Source: Yponomeuta sedellus (Eukaryota; Arthropoda; Insecta; Lepidoptera; Yponomeutidae). From it: a DNA stretch of 64,000 nt. The stretch is taken from the NCBI GenBank assembly GCA_934045075.1, contig OW203723.1:18584035-18648034 (forward strand), read 5' to 3'. Below are positions 1 to 11,585 of this stretch, in pieces. The position numbers and the translations under genes were made by a program. Every line of letters begins with the position of its first letter. Positions within the stretch are counted from its first letter, which is position 1. Under the pieces are notes generated by a model. That model did no database searches. It was not told where the DNA came from and saw only the letters and a program-made list of their open reading frames with translations.

Positions 1-870
1 CAAAAACCTCACGAAATTCAGAACGTGACTAAAAAGGCTTGCCTTAATCCGAGCTCGTACCTCGGACTGCCAAAAATTACCACACTGCACTGCATACATG
101 CAGTTACGACATAATGGAGTACGCTCCCTATAATCTTAAAGGGCCATACAATATTTACGCGGCCCGATCGTCAATCAATAATTAATAACCTCGGAGGCTG
201 GACGTCTGAGACGCTCCCGAATTTCGCCGGGAACCTTAAGTAGATCGCGTTCGAGTAATCGAACACGCAAAAAATAAAAAATGAAACAAATACGAAATAC
301 TCCATTACTGAGTATGACAAGGAATGGTGTGGAGTCGGCAATTAAATCGCCGCCGAGAAGGCGAGCAAATTTTCAGCAACACCGATTTTGTGCAAAACGA
401 CAATTGTTTCTTGCCATGTATATGAAGGTATACAACCTACGAGCTCAAACTTTTCGCTAAATAGTTAGGATATTTGCTTCAGAAATCTCAGTTGATGAAT
501 CCAGACTATCCAGATGCGGCCCGATGCCCAACAAATTCTATGTTTGCAACAGATTAATAAGTCGCTTTGAGCTGTATGCAAATCTCTTGTGTCAGATAGA
601 TAAGCGCCAAAACGCTCGCATTAGTATCGTAAAAATAATACTAAAATTATTAAAGGCAAAGTAACTAAAGCATGTTTAATTAGTTCCTACAACCTTACTT
701 CGAAACACCAAAACCAAATCACACCAATACAAAACAAGTTACAAAACCATTTCATATTGCTATCTAGCCAAAGGTATATTCTCTCTCACGTCAACCCATC
801 ATCGGTCCCCTACCAATCTCATGCGTTGATTTACGCCTTAGTATGCTTCGTTGTTTAGCAACAAAGTCAT
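1..870. other. Unassigned AT-rich DNA
   Basis: No open reading frame, RNA gene or repeat that I recognise lies here. Base composition is ordinary for the window. Confidence 0.5.
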
Positions 871-1172
871 AGTTATATATTAAACGGGTCTAATCGAGAT
901 TATTTATTAGGTAAAACGTAATTACCTTATTTCCCGACGTTTCGGCAGCGTTACAGTAGCCGTGGTCTCGGGTAAACCACGTAGTCTACCCGGGACCACG
1001 GCAACTGTAACGGTAGACCACTTAGTCTACCCGAGACCACGGCAACTGTAACGGTATACCACTTAGTCTACCCGAGACCACGGCAACTGTAACGCTGACG
1101 ATACGTCGGGAAATAAAGTAATCACGTTTTACTTAATAAATAATCGCGATTAGACCCGTTCAATATATAACT
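871..1172. mobile_element. Foldback/MITE-like TIR element (group T1)
   Basis: The ends are long inverted repeats of about 100 bp, from 'agttatatatt' at 871 to 'aatatataact' at 1172. Each arm runs through 'acgggtctaatcg', 'tttcccgacgt' and 'ccgtggtctcggg'. There is no coding capacity. Related copies lie at 20935-21115 and 35938-36133, with partial relatives at 26220-26445 and 47918-48045. A block to the right ('atgagtatcgcgaatca') is shared with the 35938 copy and, inverted, with the 20935 copy, so the real element may extend past one arm. It could be a MITE or the foldback terminus of a larger retroelement. Confidence 0.7.
976..1098. repeat. 41-bp tandem repeat, about 3 units
   Basis: Units start at 976, 1017 and 1058. 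Each contains 'accac.tagtctacccg.gac' followed by 'cacggcaactgtaacg'. The array sits in the centre of the T1 element and multiplies the inner end of its right arm. Confidence 0.8.
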
Positions 1173-2142
1173 ACGTATGAGTATCGCGAATCATTAAGAA
1201 AAACTATAGCAACAAATTCGTCTCCACGGCTTCCCTGTGCGCGCAGCTCGCATGCTCTGTATGCAGGACGCGGCTGCCCCAGGCTTCGTCAGCTATTTGC
1301 TCGTCCAGGCTAAGCCATTCAAGGCTAAGAAGCCGGGGCCAGTTTTTGGCTCTTTTCAACCTGATCCTCCACCTCCCCGCACTCCTCTCACACCCCCGAA
1401 TTCACTGCTCTGTACCAATACTGTGGTCAGGGGAAGTAAACACAACAATTGTTTACAACCGTGCTACAAGTTGGTCTGGACCACATAAGCTCTCAACCTA
1501 ATAAATTACATTTAAAAATTACATAACGACTTCTATTATTTAATATAGATGACATTTAGTCTTAAAAAAAATTATAAGCTGGTTGTTTATTTTCTGTAAT
1601 GGCCAGTAATATTTTTTTGGCTAAGAACAAAGAGCAGCTAAGCTGTTAAACTTTAAGGATCATAGAAGTTTGTTTACCGTCATCAAACGCAATATGCGAC
1701 CAGTTCCCATATACGGTACTCTGTACTGCCGTATATAATCTCGCTAGTTCAGAGATCATGTTACATTATTAATTGTTCGTACTCAGGTGTGCGGATTATC
1801 CTTATTAGGTCGCCCGCAAAACTAGCTGCCTACATGCATTCCCTCTCTCGCTAGTGGATCTCTTAGAGATGGGTTAAGCTAGGTAAATTGTAAGACTAGT
1901 CAAAGCGTACTTGTTATCACAAAATAATCCCTCTGTACGTAATAAATAACAGGACGTTCTTTTTGTTACTGGCACACAACGTATCACTACGAATAACGTT
2001 TAATTGAATATCTAGGAAGAACTTCATTAAAAGGGAATCCGAGTGACGACAATATTAATAACAACTCATCCAACCTACCATCATTCTCTAATGCAGATTA
2101 GAGCGAGAAACATTGACAGACATAAAGTTGTCCTGTGTTGTT
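1173..2142. other. Unassigned DNA
   Basis: The first 30 bp continue sequence shared with other T1 copies. A modestly GC-rich stretch at 1225-1450 has an 83-codon ORF on the plus strand that resembles nothing I know. The rest is AT-rich with no recognised feature. Confidence 0.4.
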
Positions 2143-2238
2143 TGTATACTTACAATCTATTAATTATTATTAATAACTGTTGACAAAAAACAACTCCTGT
2201 TAACAGTAGATTAAAAGATTGTTCGTTTACGAGAAACT
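2143..2238. mobile_element. Small TIR element (group T2)
   Basis: A degraded inverted repeat: 'acttacaatctattaatt' at the left and 'cagtagattaaaagattgtt' at the right, ending in 'cgagaaactg'. It matches the better-preserved element at 19396-19535 and pieces at 39130-39297 and 46788-46850. Confidence 0.45.
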
Positions 2239-5200
2239 GCCTTTTTGTTTTTATTATAATTTTATTTTTATTTTTATATACACTTTTAATTTAGTTTTAT
2301 ATACACTCTATTCAAAGATTTAAAAATTCACGCATGTGGTGTTTACATTTAATTGGTTTTTGTATCAAGACTCAGCCTAGACTTAGGGTACTTTTACGCA
2401 TGTTAAGTAATTTAATTAAAAATATTTATATATATATATTGGGAACAATTTCATTAAGTGAATAACGACGAGTATTTTGATAACAGGTATCGTGCATACC
2501 GATCCATTCTGTTGTTATTTTTAAACTACGTTAAAATAACCGTTCCGTTAAATACGCCTCACATCTACAATGTTGCGACTCTACTAATGTACCGGGCTTG
2601 AGTGCCAGTTTACTTAGTAAGGATTGGAATCCTCCATGTTTTGAATGCTTTAGTATTCCGGATCTTATGTGATTCACGCTGGGGAGATGTTGATCGAGTT
2701 TTATCTGGCTAGCTGGTGTTTCGATTGATATTGTACCAACATTGTTAATATTTCTACAGTCACGGTGATCACAGTGTATTTATTGTCAGTATGAATCCGT
2801 CGTGGATCCCCAATTGCACAATATTGAAAACTTTTGTGTATCAATTTATTTCAAGCAAAATTTCCATGTTTTCATTATCATAGTGTAATGTACTCGTTTA
2901 ATTTCCGTACAATGGCAGCTTCACAAACATTTTGGGTGAATTCGAATTACACATGATTTGAATTTAATTTATAACGAGCTCATCCGACTTATAGATATAA
3001 ACACTTTTCACAAATATCCTATTCAGCCAAATCAGACGAGCCATTCTCAAGTAAAGAGCTTACTAACAACCAGCATTTAATTTTTATTTAGGTATAAAGA
3101 CAAATATAATTTTATGAAGATGCCTGGCGTAATTACGTACGCGTTGGTGATTCCACTCCATTGCCGTTACAACTCCAGAAACCTGAAATTTTTCACTTGC
3201 ATGAGCCATGGTCTTTATATCTGAAGTATACATTTTATTGTTACACGGCATGATACTAGTATAGCCCTTACGGTGCACGGAATAAGGGCCAGTACCACTG
3301 CTGCCCGCCGAGTGTACAATAATTGCAGCGTGCGAGGCGCGCGCACAGATTATCAGCAGCAAGTGCGTTCGATAACGCGGACGCACGAACGCGTGTTATT
3401 AAATTTATTCCTTTTTCGTCGGAATCTGCATAATGAGGGGGGGCAAAAAAATTACAAAAAAGCGCACAGTAATCGCTAGAGCGCGCGTCCCTTGGAGAAA
3501 TGCGAGCGGTCGTTGTATATGATATGCAGTCAACGGAATAGGTAGTGCAACTTAGACTCTTAAGAAAAGAAAGCTAAGCTGTTAGGCAAGTATGTACTTT
3601 AACAAATTCAATTAAACTTACAAATAGATGTCAATAAACGACGATAGCAGTGAATAAAGGTTGCTCTATAAAGTGCTCTCTAGTTATCGATGTTGCACTA
3701 AAATATGCTTACAGCAATAATAAACAGTCAGAAATACTATACAGTTTTTTTTCTATTTAGGCTCATAACTAAACTAAGTTAGGTCTTGACATAATGCAAT
3801 GACACGAAAAAATAACAAGAACAACTTTCGTAGGATACTAAGCATAGTATAAGACAAGCTTGGAGAATGCCCATTAGGACAATGACAGCATTTCTTGAAA
3901 TATAAAGTTTATAGAGCTTCTATCATGGACCGATCTCAGCCGGCAAGGACGTTGATACGGATTTTCTGTGAATAGTCATATTTCAGACTATTCACCCGTA
4001 GAAAACCCGTACCTTAATACAGTTTCTTAATAGAAAAGACGGCGTTAAGATAATGGGAATCTTACTAATGACTCATTCTTATTGGAACGATTTCCCATTT
4101 CGGATTTCAGAAATAAAAGTACCAACGCACCAATTTGCACTACCAATTCCGAATGATATGTTAAGTTCTCATGGTGAATATTTAAAAAAGTGGTCTGACT
4201 CGTCTTTATTTTTCTGTTATTATGGAAACGTTATCTGTTATATTTAATAAATAAAATAATAACGTTTATCTGGAGTAGGGATCGGCTATCAAATTCTCAT
4301 TATATTTCCTGAGGGACGGCCACAAAAGCGGTAGAAAACCTTTAAAACTTGTTTATTTATTTAATAATCACAGCTATGCCACACAGACATACACACACAC
4401 ATACAGTCATATTCACATTGACATACTCACCGACTCCCTCTCTCACTCCACATACCATAGTAAGCCAATAATTGCACTGCCATCCGATTGTAAAGACTAC
4501 CTTCACTTGGTCTTCGAAAGTTCTTGCGCATCCAACAAGACTACAGCTACAATAACTCCTAAATATCTGCTTCCAATTTGCGGGTGATTAAAGCATTCCG
4601 AAACAGGTGTCCCTTCAATATATCATAGCCGCGGCACGCAACCGCGCTTGTTATCAAAAATCATGTTTGTTTTCTCCAGGACGCCTAGCACGCTCTCGAT
4701 GCTCTACACGTGACATAAGGTACGTACGGTCAAAAATATGCTTTGTCTGCCTTGGTACTTTCTGCTTGCTTTGTTCAATTGACGCATACAAAATACTTTA
4801 TATATTTTTTTATGTTGGACACTTATTCTTTCTTCTCTTCTTCTTATTCTTAGCTACGAAGAAAAAATCACTCTTAAAACGTTGCCGGCAAGAACTGTTT
4901 ATTTAACCGAATTTAAAAAAAACTTGCGAGAGATAGGAAATATTTTTTCGGTTTTTATGCGAGTTCCAAATTTTAAATATAAGACCGTAATTTTGGCAAA
5001 TGACATGTCAAAATTGCATACAAATTAAAACCAATCATGTCTGTTTTGGGGGCAAAAGGGAAGTTTTAAGTTTTGACCTGTACGTTTATTTTTGTAACTT
5101 CCGATTGTCACAATCCGCTACTTGACTCGTATCAAATTTGACGCGATAAATTAATATTTCCTGTAGTATTTAACTTAAGAAACTGAAATATATTGACTTT

Positions 5201-6176
5201 TAAAAGTAAGTATGTAGGATGGCTACAATATTCGCAAATTAATAAAATATTTACCGCTTTTAATTCAGAACGGTGAAAACGCTATCCGCCATGTTGAAAG
5301 CATATTTCGGTTGTAAACAAACATCTGTCAGCCAGAACCAGTGGACACTGATTATTATAGGACTTACATCAAAGTGATCTGCACGTAAATACACCCGAGT
5401 CTAAGTCGACAAATTATCGGGGTTGGCAAGTTTGAGCCAATTTTTTGTGTGTTTATTTCACTGGGTACACGAACCCACAATTTCCCGGGGTTCTTTATTA
5501 ACATGTTTTTGCATTCTCGAACAATGCAATAATGATATTTGCTATATTTTACATGTAAACTCGATGAAATCATGGTTTCGTCGTTGTTATTTCACTATGC
5601 TCACAAATCACACACAGTTGTTGAATGTCAAACTTTGTTTACAAGACATCAGGTCTTCAAACCATAGACAAAAATGGCTGACCGCGTTTTTGGCTGTTTA
5701 GCTAAGCAAAGTTTTAAAATATATTTTTTGGTTGCTTTTAGGTCCTCAAAAAATATACTAAAATATTTTTTAGTCTAATGGATATTTACCGTTTAAGACT
5801 TACTTGCAAAGAGAGTCGGATTTTTCGTCATAACGTTGCGATTTGACTATTAAGTAGAAATACATGTATACAGTGCACAAGCCGACTACTAATATGATCC
5901 CACGGTTTCTGAATAGCCAGGCTTTATAATACCTATGCTTTCGGCCAGAAAAAAATAAACATATTCACTTCTTTCCTAAAAAATTAAAAATTTCCGCGAC
6001 TTTTTTCAAGAGTATTAAACTTTTAACTAAGAAAATTCTGATATTTTGAAGTTTCAGCTTTTTATTTATGTCTATATGCAATTTTTTTTATCAATCATTC
6101 ATGATAAAGAAAATCATGTTTGTAAAGGTTGAGCCGAGCTGGCAGAGAATTTAATTACACAAAACAAGTTGGAAAG
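2239..6176. other. Long stretch without recognised genes
   Basis: Mostly AT-rich. The exception is 3250-3500, which is richer in GC and CpG and contains a GATA-like 'gattatcagc'. A short (CA)-rich patch lies at 4381-4410. ORFs of up to about 100 codons occur here, but none shows a family motif or codon bias that I can support. Confidence 0.4.
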
Positions 6177-6260
6177 TTTACGGCTGGCACGGATAGCCAG
6201 AGGTTGCGGGTTCGAATCCCGGCATGGGTGGAATTTTTAGCCTCTAAATAGGTTTTTAAA
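6177..6260 (+). mobile_element. SINE-A fragment (tRNA-derived)
   Basis: It contains the second half of the tRNA-like head, with B-box 'gggttcgaatcccgg', followed by the diagnostic body 'tttttagcctctaaatagg'. The 5' end is truncated. Confidence 0.8.
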
Positions 6261-6344
6261 GTTTACTTCAAATTGTGGCGTTAGAAATTACTCTAGAAAA
6301 TATGAAGGTATTTTCGGGCACGGACCGCAGAGGGGCGGGCTGCC

Positions 6345-6545
6345 CGATTGTAATATATCCACAGTAATCCTTTGACACTTACGTAGTTAGTGACAACAAA
6401 AGTGCATATAAAGCTCGATCCCGTGTTTGGCCCGTCACGTCAGCCGCACGTCGCCAGTTTTTTTTGCACTAGTATTGCAGCTTGTAGTTCTTATCATTAA
6501 AGCATTTAAGGTTTATTTAGTTTGTATTATTACGCCCTTGCGACG
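6345..6545 (+). mobile_element. Possible solo LTR or promoter remnant
   Basis: A TATA-like 'catataaag' at about 6403 is followed about 33 bp later by 'gtcagcc' (initiator-like) and then by an 'attaaag' polyadenylation-like signal near 6499. This order resembles a retrotransposon LTR. No second copy, primer-binding site or target duplication is visible, so it could equally be a host promoter or chance. Confidence 0.2.
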
Positions 6546-6802
6546 CGCCGGCCCGTAGTGATGTTGATATTCTATTATTTAGGTATTTGTCTATTTATTT
6601 AGATCGGCGTACCTTCAGCTTGCATATCATACCAATTGAATAATAATTTACTGTCGGGAATCGTTCAAAGTTATACCTGCACTAACTAGCTCAATATAAA
6701 TCGAAATTAAGAACAATTATTGCATATTTACAATTAACCTGATTAGAACCCATTTTTTTATTTAGTCCCAAATCAGAAAATGTCCGATGCTTTTTTGTTT
6801 AT

Positions 6803-6890
6803 TTTTTATATAGCCTATAAACGTCCCACTATAGGACACCCGCCTTTTCTGAGAGACCGAGCAGGCCCACCAAAGATTGGCAACTGTATT
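6803..6890 (-). mobile_element. SINE-B 3' fragment
   Basis: It reads 'tagcctataaacgtcccact' then 'tctgagagaccgag' and 'gattggcaact', matching the 3' part of the SINE-B group seen best at 23218-23455. It is diverged. Confidence 0.55.
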
Positions 6891-7019
6891 CCATTACTAT
6901 AAGCTCTAAGATATTTAAATGTAAATAAATAAACAATAAATATTATACAGCCCTGCGTACAACAAAATTGTATAAAGCGTGAAATATTGGAATTTCTACT
7001 ACTAAGCAGCAGCTTTAGA

Positions 7020-7240
7020 AAAAACTTGTCTCCAGTGCGTGTTACGCATACGACGACCCGTTCCCGCAAAAAGCGGCGCGTGGTGTCCAGCCACTGCACT
7101 GGCCAGTAATTTATGGTTAGTTTTTGGCATCCGCGGCGCAATGTGGCCAGCACGCAGGCCCTTTCCCCGCGCGGGACCGCCGCCCCCTCCGGTCACAGAC
7201 CCCGTCAATCTCCTACTTATCCGACGCACCCAGTGATACC
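7020..7240. promoter_or_regulatory. GC-rich noncoding island
   Basis: This block is much richer in GC and CpG than its surroundings and has overlapping ORFs on both strands but none convincing. It contains 'ggccagtaatttatggtta', which includes a Hox-like TTTATGG core. It could be a conserved regulatory element or an unrecognised exon. Confidence 0.25.
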
Positions 7241-8413
7241 AGCGTAAATTAATCATTGTCTGGGGTTCGTATGTTACGGAGGAGATTTTTAAGAATAAGT
7301 TCTGCTGGTATTAGTTTTTTTTTGTGCGCAGTTCACAATGGAAATAGGTAAGACATTTAATTTAGCAATTTTTTTTTTTAAATATCTCTAATGTAAAAAC
7401 TTCCGACCAGAGGGATTTTTAAAATGTGCTACTAATTGTATACGCGTGTGTCTTGTGTAAATAAATTATTTTTCTGTCTAAATAATTTTGCGCCAATTTT
7501 TTTCTTATTTTTCTAATTCTTACTTCTCTACAGATTGTCTTTTGTGTTTTCTTATTGGAAAAATATTTGCGCAAGCAACAAGCTAGTGTAATAACAGCAT
7601 TGATTCTATCGAAAAGTCGTCGTACGTTTTCTGCGGATAAATGTCTTCAATAATGCATAGCCTGCCAACCATTTATTCAGTATCGTCATAATGAAACCAC
7701 TCAATAAGCTAAAGTATACAATTGTCATTGTAAAATGAAAAAAATGCTGATTTTAAACTTTTACTTACGTTTTTTACATGCACGACACTGTGGAAATATT
7801 TAATTCAGTTTTTAAGATATTTTAATCACATTTTGTAGTTTTAGATCAACTTGATTCTAAACTTGTACAAATAGGATCCTGCGCGGAACCCTCAACGAGG
7901 GAGCTAAGCTTGCAGTTGGCACCTTATTTTGAAAAAAGAACGCGCGAGACCTAATTTCCCCATCAGTTCTGCTCTCGCCAAATGAGCTTTCGATATCACA
8001 GGCGTTCCTTTTGACAGTGTCGTAATATAAGTAGTTATTTAACACACATATTAACTTAACTTATTGTCCGACTGAAATTAATCTCTAGCTTAGCGCTGGA
8101 CACAATAGCGCCCAGCATGCCTTGGCGTCCGATAGCTATTACCGATATAGTAATTAGCTTTTTCTAAATAGTTTTTTTTTCTACAGATCTATATTAAAAC
8201 GTCAATGTAAATAACTTGTTAGCCGCAATCTCATTTCTAGGCGATTGGATATTACAATAGTGGACGTGATTTGAGAAAGGTAACGGTGTGTTGCTTTATC
8301 CGCTGGATGGAAGTTGTTTATGAAATTTGTTGCGCGCGCGGCGCGTGCGGCGTGCTTTCGGATAGGTGGACCTTATCATGTTGTAGCCGGCAAGACTCTG
8401 GTTTTTATTTAAG
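7241..8413. other. Unassigned DNA
   Basis: AT-rich. A CpG-dense patch around 8325-8380 ('gcgcgcgcggcgcgtgcgg') stands out. No gene or known repeat is seen. Confidence 0.4.
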
Positions 8414-8545
8414 ATGTGGACCTCTGTAGCGCAGCTAATGTCTACCATTTCAGAGGTCCCGGGTTCGAGCCCCGGTTAGGTTTACATGTTTGTGATGTCG
8501 CTGTTTCTGGTTCCCACGACACAGAGTATGTAAATGGTATGTTAT
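8414..8545 (+). mobile_element. SINE-D copy (tRNA-Gly-like head)
   Basis: The head reads 'gacctctgtagcgcagc' with B-box 'gggttcgagccccgg'. The body is 'catgtttgtgatgtcg' plus 'ggttcccacgacac'. It matches the copy at 45127-45350 (-). Confidence 0.75.
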
Positions 8546-8800
8546 GAGTTATGTGGAAATGTCTTTTATCGTGTGACATAGAATACATCAGTAGGAGTAT
8601 GAAATTGTTTGAAAGAGAAAAGGAGGCCCCATTAATGCAATTAAGTACAATTATCAAAAACAATGTTGATCCATTTCGTAAAAACAACATAAAGAAATCA
8701 CAATAAAATAATTTGTAACAAATATTGCAGTCTGTTTACATCAAAGTTTCCTCAACAGTAGGTAAAAATATTAATTATGTATGGAACAACAAATAGCATT

Positions 8801-8900
8801 GAAAATCACTAGTCAGGCGTAAATGGAAATACCTCCAAAATAGCTAACAAGCACGGAAAATTACTAGGCAGGCGGAAACGGAAATACTTCCAAACGTCAA
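8801..8900. repeat. Two-copy tandem repeat, 55-bp period
   Basis: Units begin at 8801 ('gaaaatcactagtcaggcg') and 8856 ('gaaaattactaggcaggcgg'). They share about 40 bp with a few mismatches. Confidence 0.7.
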
Positions 8901-8930
8901 CGTCAACCAGATAAGAGTGTCAATTCACAC

Positions 8931-9335
8931 TACAGTCTGTTTATCCTTACTCGTCCAATTTAGTAAACAAGATTCGAATCTCAAAATTGAGATTTCATGC
9001 CAAAAATTTATATTTTATCGCGAATTCATGAACTTTGTTTATAAATTTGGCAGCGTGTTATCTAAAATAGTGTCCCAGGTTACTTTATCTATGGGAATGT
9101 GACAGTTTTCGACTTAAAAACTCATACCCTGCTAGCAGAATCTTGCTTACTAAATTGGGCAAGTATGTAAGGATATTTATCCTGAAGTTTGTTTACAAAT
9201 TTGGCAGCGTGTTATCTAAGATAGTGTCTCAGGTTAGTTCATCTATGGGAATGTGACAGTTTTCGATTAAAAAGTCATACTTTGCTGGGAGGACCTTATT
9301 TACTAAATTGGGTAAGTAAGGATAAATAGACTGTA
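8931..9335. mobile_element. TIR element, about 405 bp (group T3)
   Basis: Inverted termini of about 40 bp: 'acagtctgtttatccttac' at the left and 'gtaaggataaatagactgt' at the right, both running into 'tttagtaaacaag' or its complement. No transposase is encoded, so it is non-autonomous. The interior holds a 154-bp direct repeat. Confidence 0.75.
9034..9335. repeat. 154-bp direct repeat inside T3
   Basis: Unit 1 begins at 9034 and unit 2 at 9188. Both contain 'aaatttggcagcgtgttatc', 'ctatgggaatgtgacagttt' and 'ttactaaattgggtaagta'-like text. The right terminus of T3 is duplicated inward, which suggests growth of the element by tandem duplication of its 3' half. Confidence 0.8.
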
Positions 9336-9875
9336 CGTCAGTAGCAACCGGTAAGCGGTAACCAAACTTCAAAATCCTACTACCTCCTCGGCTCCTAGAC
9401 TAGCCGAACGAGGCACGTTGCACAGTGATGGGCTACCAACACTATTGTTAACGCACCGGGATGATTGAACCACGCAGCATAAGTATTTCACAGGTCTACG
9501 TGTGTAATTGTACGGTTTATTTGGCTATAACCTGTCAGATGGGAGTTTTTGCCATAGTACGTGCGCGCGGCACGGGCCAACTTTCTACCTATAAGCCGCC
9601 ATGCCATGCACTCTCCGCAGAGTAGATGTATTATGCTTGTCTTTTTGTGGACACCTTTCGAAAAGAGCCGACTAACGGTCGGAGCCACTGTGTGGTGTTA
9701 CATTGTGACACGCTGGAAAGTTATAAGGAAAACATAGAGGGCGTAATTAATTTGTAATTGTATGCTTGAAACAATCAACCAGAAATAGCAGATAAAGCCA
9801 TAAGCATGAACTAGTATATTGGGACTTGAAAATTATAGAGTAGAGTAATTCTTAGTAGCGATATCACTTTCGTTA
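9336..9875. other. Unassigned DNA
   Basis: No gene or known repeat recognised. Confidence 0.4.
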
Positions 9876-10045
9876 TCAACCCTTGTATGTCCCCATTGCA
9901 GGGGCACGAGTCTCTTCCTGTATCGCAGGAAGGTTAGGCCATTCTCCACCACGGGGGCCAAGTCCGAGTTGATGGAGCATTGTAAGACAGTGGCGGGCCT
10001 TACTGTCGGAAGTTATCAAGCCGCCCATAAGGCCTCTGACATGGC
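9876..10045 (-). mobile_element. 5S-SINE, 3' portion
   Basis: Read on the minus strand, it carries the 3' body and tail of the 5S-headed SINE: 'gccactgtcttacaat', 'cttggcccccgtgg', 'cctgcgatacaggaagagac'-like text and the end 'acatacaagggttgat'. The 5S-like head is missing, as in a 5'-truncated insertion. Confidence 0.85.
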
Positions 10046-10099
10046 GATATCATTTGATAAGTATTTAAAGTAAGAAATTAGTATTGTAATTGTATTTAA

Positions 10100-10345
10100 T
10101 ACTGTAAGCTTCATTGTCTGCTGATCTTGTCTTAAAAAATGAGACTTGCACTTGTGAGCCTGAGGATGTTAGAGGCGAAACTCGTCGCGCATTTTCTCAC
10201 ACAAATATTGGTTTCAGTGGTGGTGATTTCGTATCTTGCTTCTGCTTGAAAAAGTGGGAGGGAGGGCGGTGCATTAACTAACCGCATGGTGTTTGTGGGA
10301 TTTAAGGTGGAATTTAGCAAAGTAATTTTCTCATTTTAATGTTAA
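10100..10345 (+). mobile_element. Unclassified retroelement end with ribozyme-like motif
   Basis: The segment 'gtgggagggagggcgg', 'taactaaccgcatggtg', 'gtggaatttagcaaag' recurs at 26895-26995 (-), and its last part at 26300-26362. At 10151-10206 it carries CTGAGGA, GAAA and GTC in hammerhead-ribozyme order, with flanks that can pair weakly. That arrangement is known from Penelope-like element termini. Stem II is poor, so this is suggestive only. Confidence 0.4.
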
Positions 10346-10430
10346 AAACTTAGATTAATATATTTCGATTACTCGCGATAAAGTTAGCGGGTAGAAACAG
10401 GGTACTGGTACATAAAGTACGTCAATCTCG

Positions 10431-10797
10431 CTCCACCAACCCGGAATTGGCCCCCGTTGTGGAGTGTGGCCTAATCTACCTGCACTGCAGGAAGAGACTC
10501 GTTCCCCAGTAGTGGGGACATACAAAGGAGGATTGTAAAACAGTGACGGGCATTATCGTCAACAGTTATCAAGCCACCCATAAGGGCTTTGACATGGCTG
10601 ATGACTGCTATTACATGACAGCCGGCACAGACGGACGTGAATTGCGAAGCACGGAAGCGCTCGGAAAAACTGCCGCTAGCGGTAGTCACGGGATGGTTAC
10701 CCATCCAGCTGTTGTTGCTTAAACCAAGTGATTGATTCCAATCATTCGGTTTCACTAGGCCACTAGCGCTACAGTCGGTTCCAGTAGACCACGAGCG
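10431..10797 (-). mobile_element. 5S-SINE, rearranged copy
   Basis: Two parts meet at about 10530. Bases 10431-10529 are the SINE tail on the plus strand (to 'gtggggacatacaaagg'). Bases 10530-10797 are the body and head on the minus strand, ending at the 5' terminus 'ccactagcgct'. The two parts face each other, giving an internal inversion like that at 53385-53742. Confidence 0.85.
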
Positions 10798-11518
10798 CTT
10801 CCGTCGATCATATTAATAAATTTAAAGAAAGTTTTCATTATGTGTTGTAGATGCTACAATTCAATCTTCTGCGGTTGCCTTCTAGAAAAAGAATACTCGT
10901 AGCTCGTTGAAGTCATTAAGTAGTTACTTACGATGATACATAAGATGTGGAAATCCCAGAGCAACTAGCTAACTAACTAATAATATTATAATACTCAAGT
11001 AAATACCGCTAATCAAATTGTTTCTTAACGATAATCTCTTTAGGCATGATTAACTATCCAACGAATTCATCTTAATACACTGGAAACTCCTAATGATTAC
11101 GCCGTGTAGATAATATTTGAACATGATTATTTTACACCATAATGTATAACTAGACAAATATCACAGCCACAAATGTTTTGTCAATTATTAAAATATAAAA
11201 AATACATACGAACCAAAAACACACACACACACGAATACAAACAAAACGAACAAAATAAAATCAATCAATACGCCCGGGACATAATATCGGTACCAAGAGG
11301 TTCCAATACACTACACTTTGTGCCAAAAGAGCTACTATAATATTAAGGATTATTTAGATGACAATAATGTCTGGAATTCAAGCATGTAAAATTCACGAGT
11401 TTTGTAGAATCTGAGTAAATTCTGTTAATTAAGGAATTTGAAAAGACTAAGTTTGGAGTTTTTTTGTCCATTTTTTCTCCAAATTGATCCAGATTTTGAA
11501 ATGGGCACCTAGTTTGAC
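10798..11518. other. Unassigned DNA
   Basis: The first 20 bp repeat the SINE terminus ('gtagaccacgagcgcttc'). The rest is AT-rich with a short (CA)n at 11219-11232 and no recognised gene. Confidence 0.4.
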
Positions 11519-11585
11519 ATGTAACGTTCATTAATCCGCAGTATCTGCGCTACTTTGAATAAAACCTTTTCATTTCATTTCAATA
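11519..11585 (+). mobile_element. LINE 3' end with (CATTT)n-type tail
   Basis: It shares 'gttcattaa.ccgcagt.tctgcgc.actttgaataaa.ccttttcattt' (with gaps) with 33254-33322. An 'aataaa' signal sits just before a simple tail, as at non-LTR retrotransposon 3' ends. Confidence 0.6.

Noticed and set aside
1237..1488. Proline-rich 83-codon ORF
   Set aside because: No homology recognised, no splice or promoter context, and length is within chance for the local composition.
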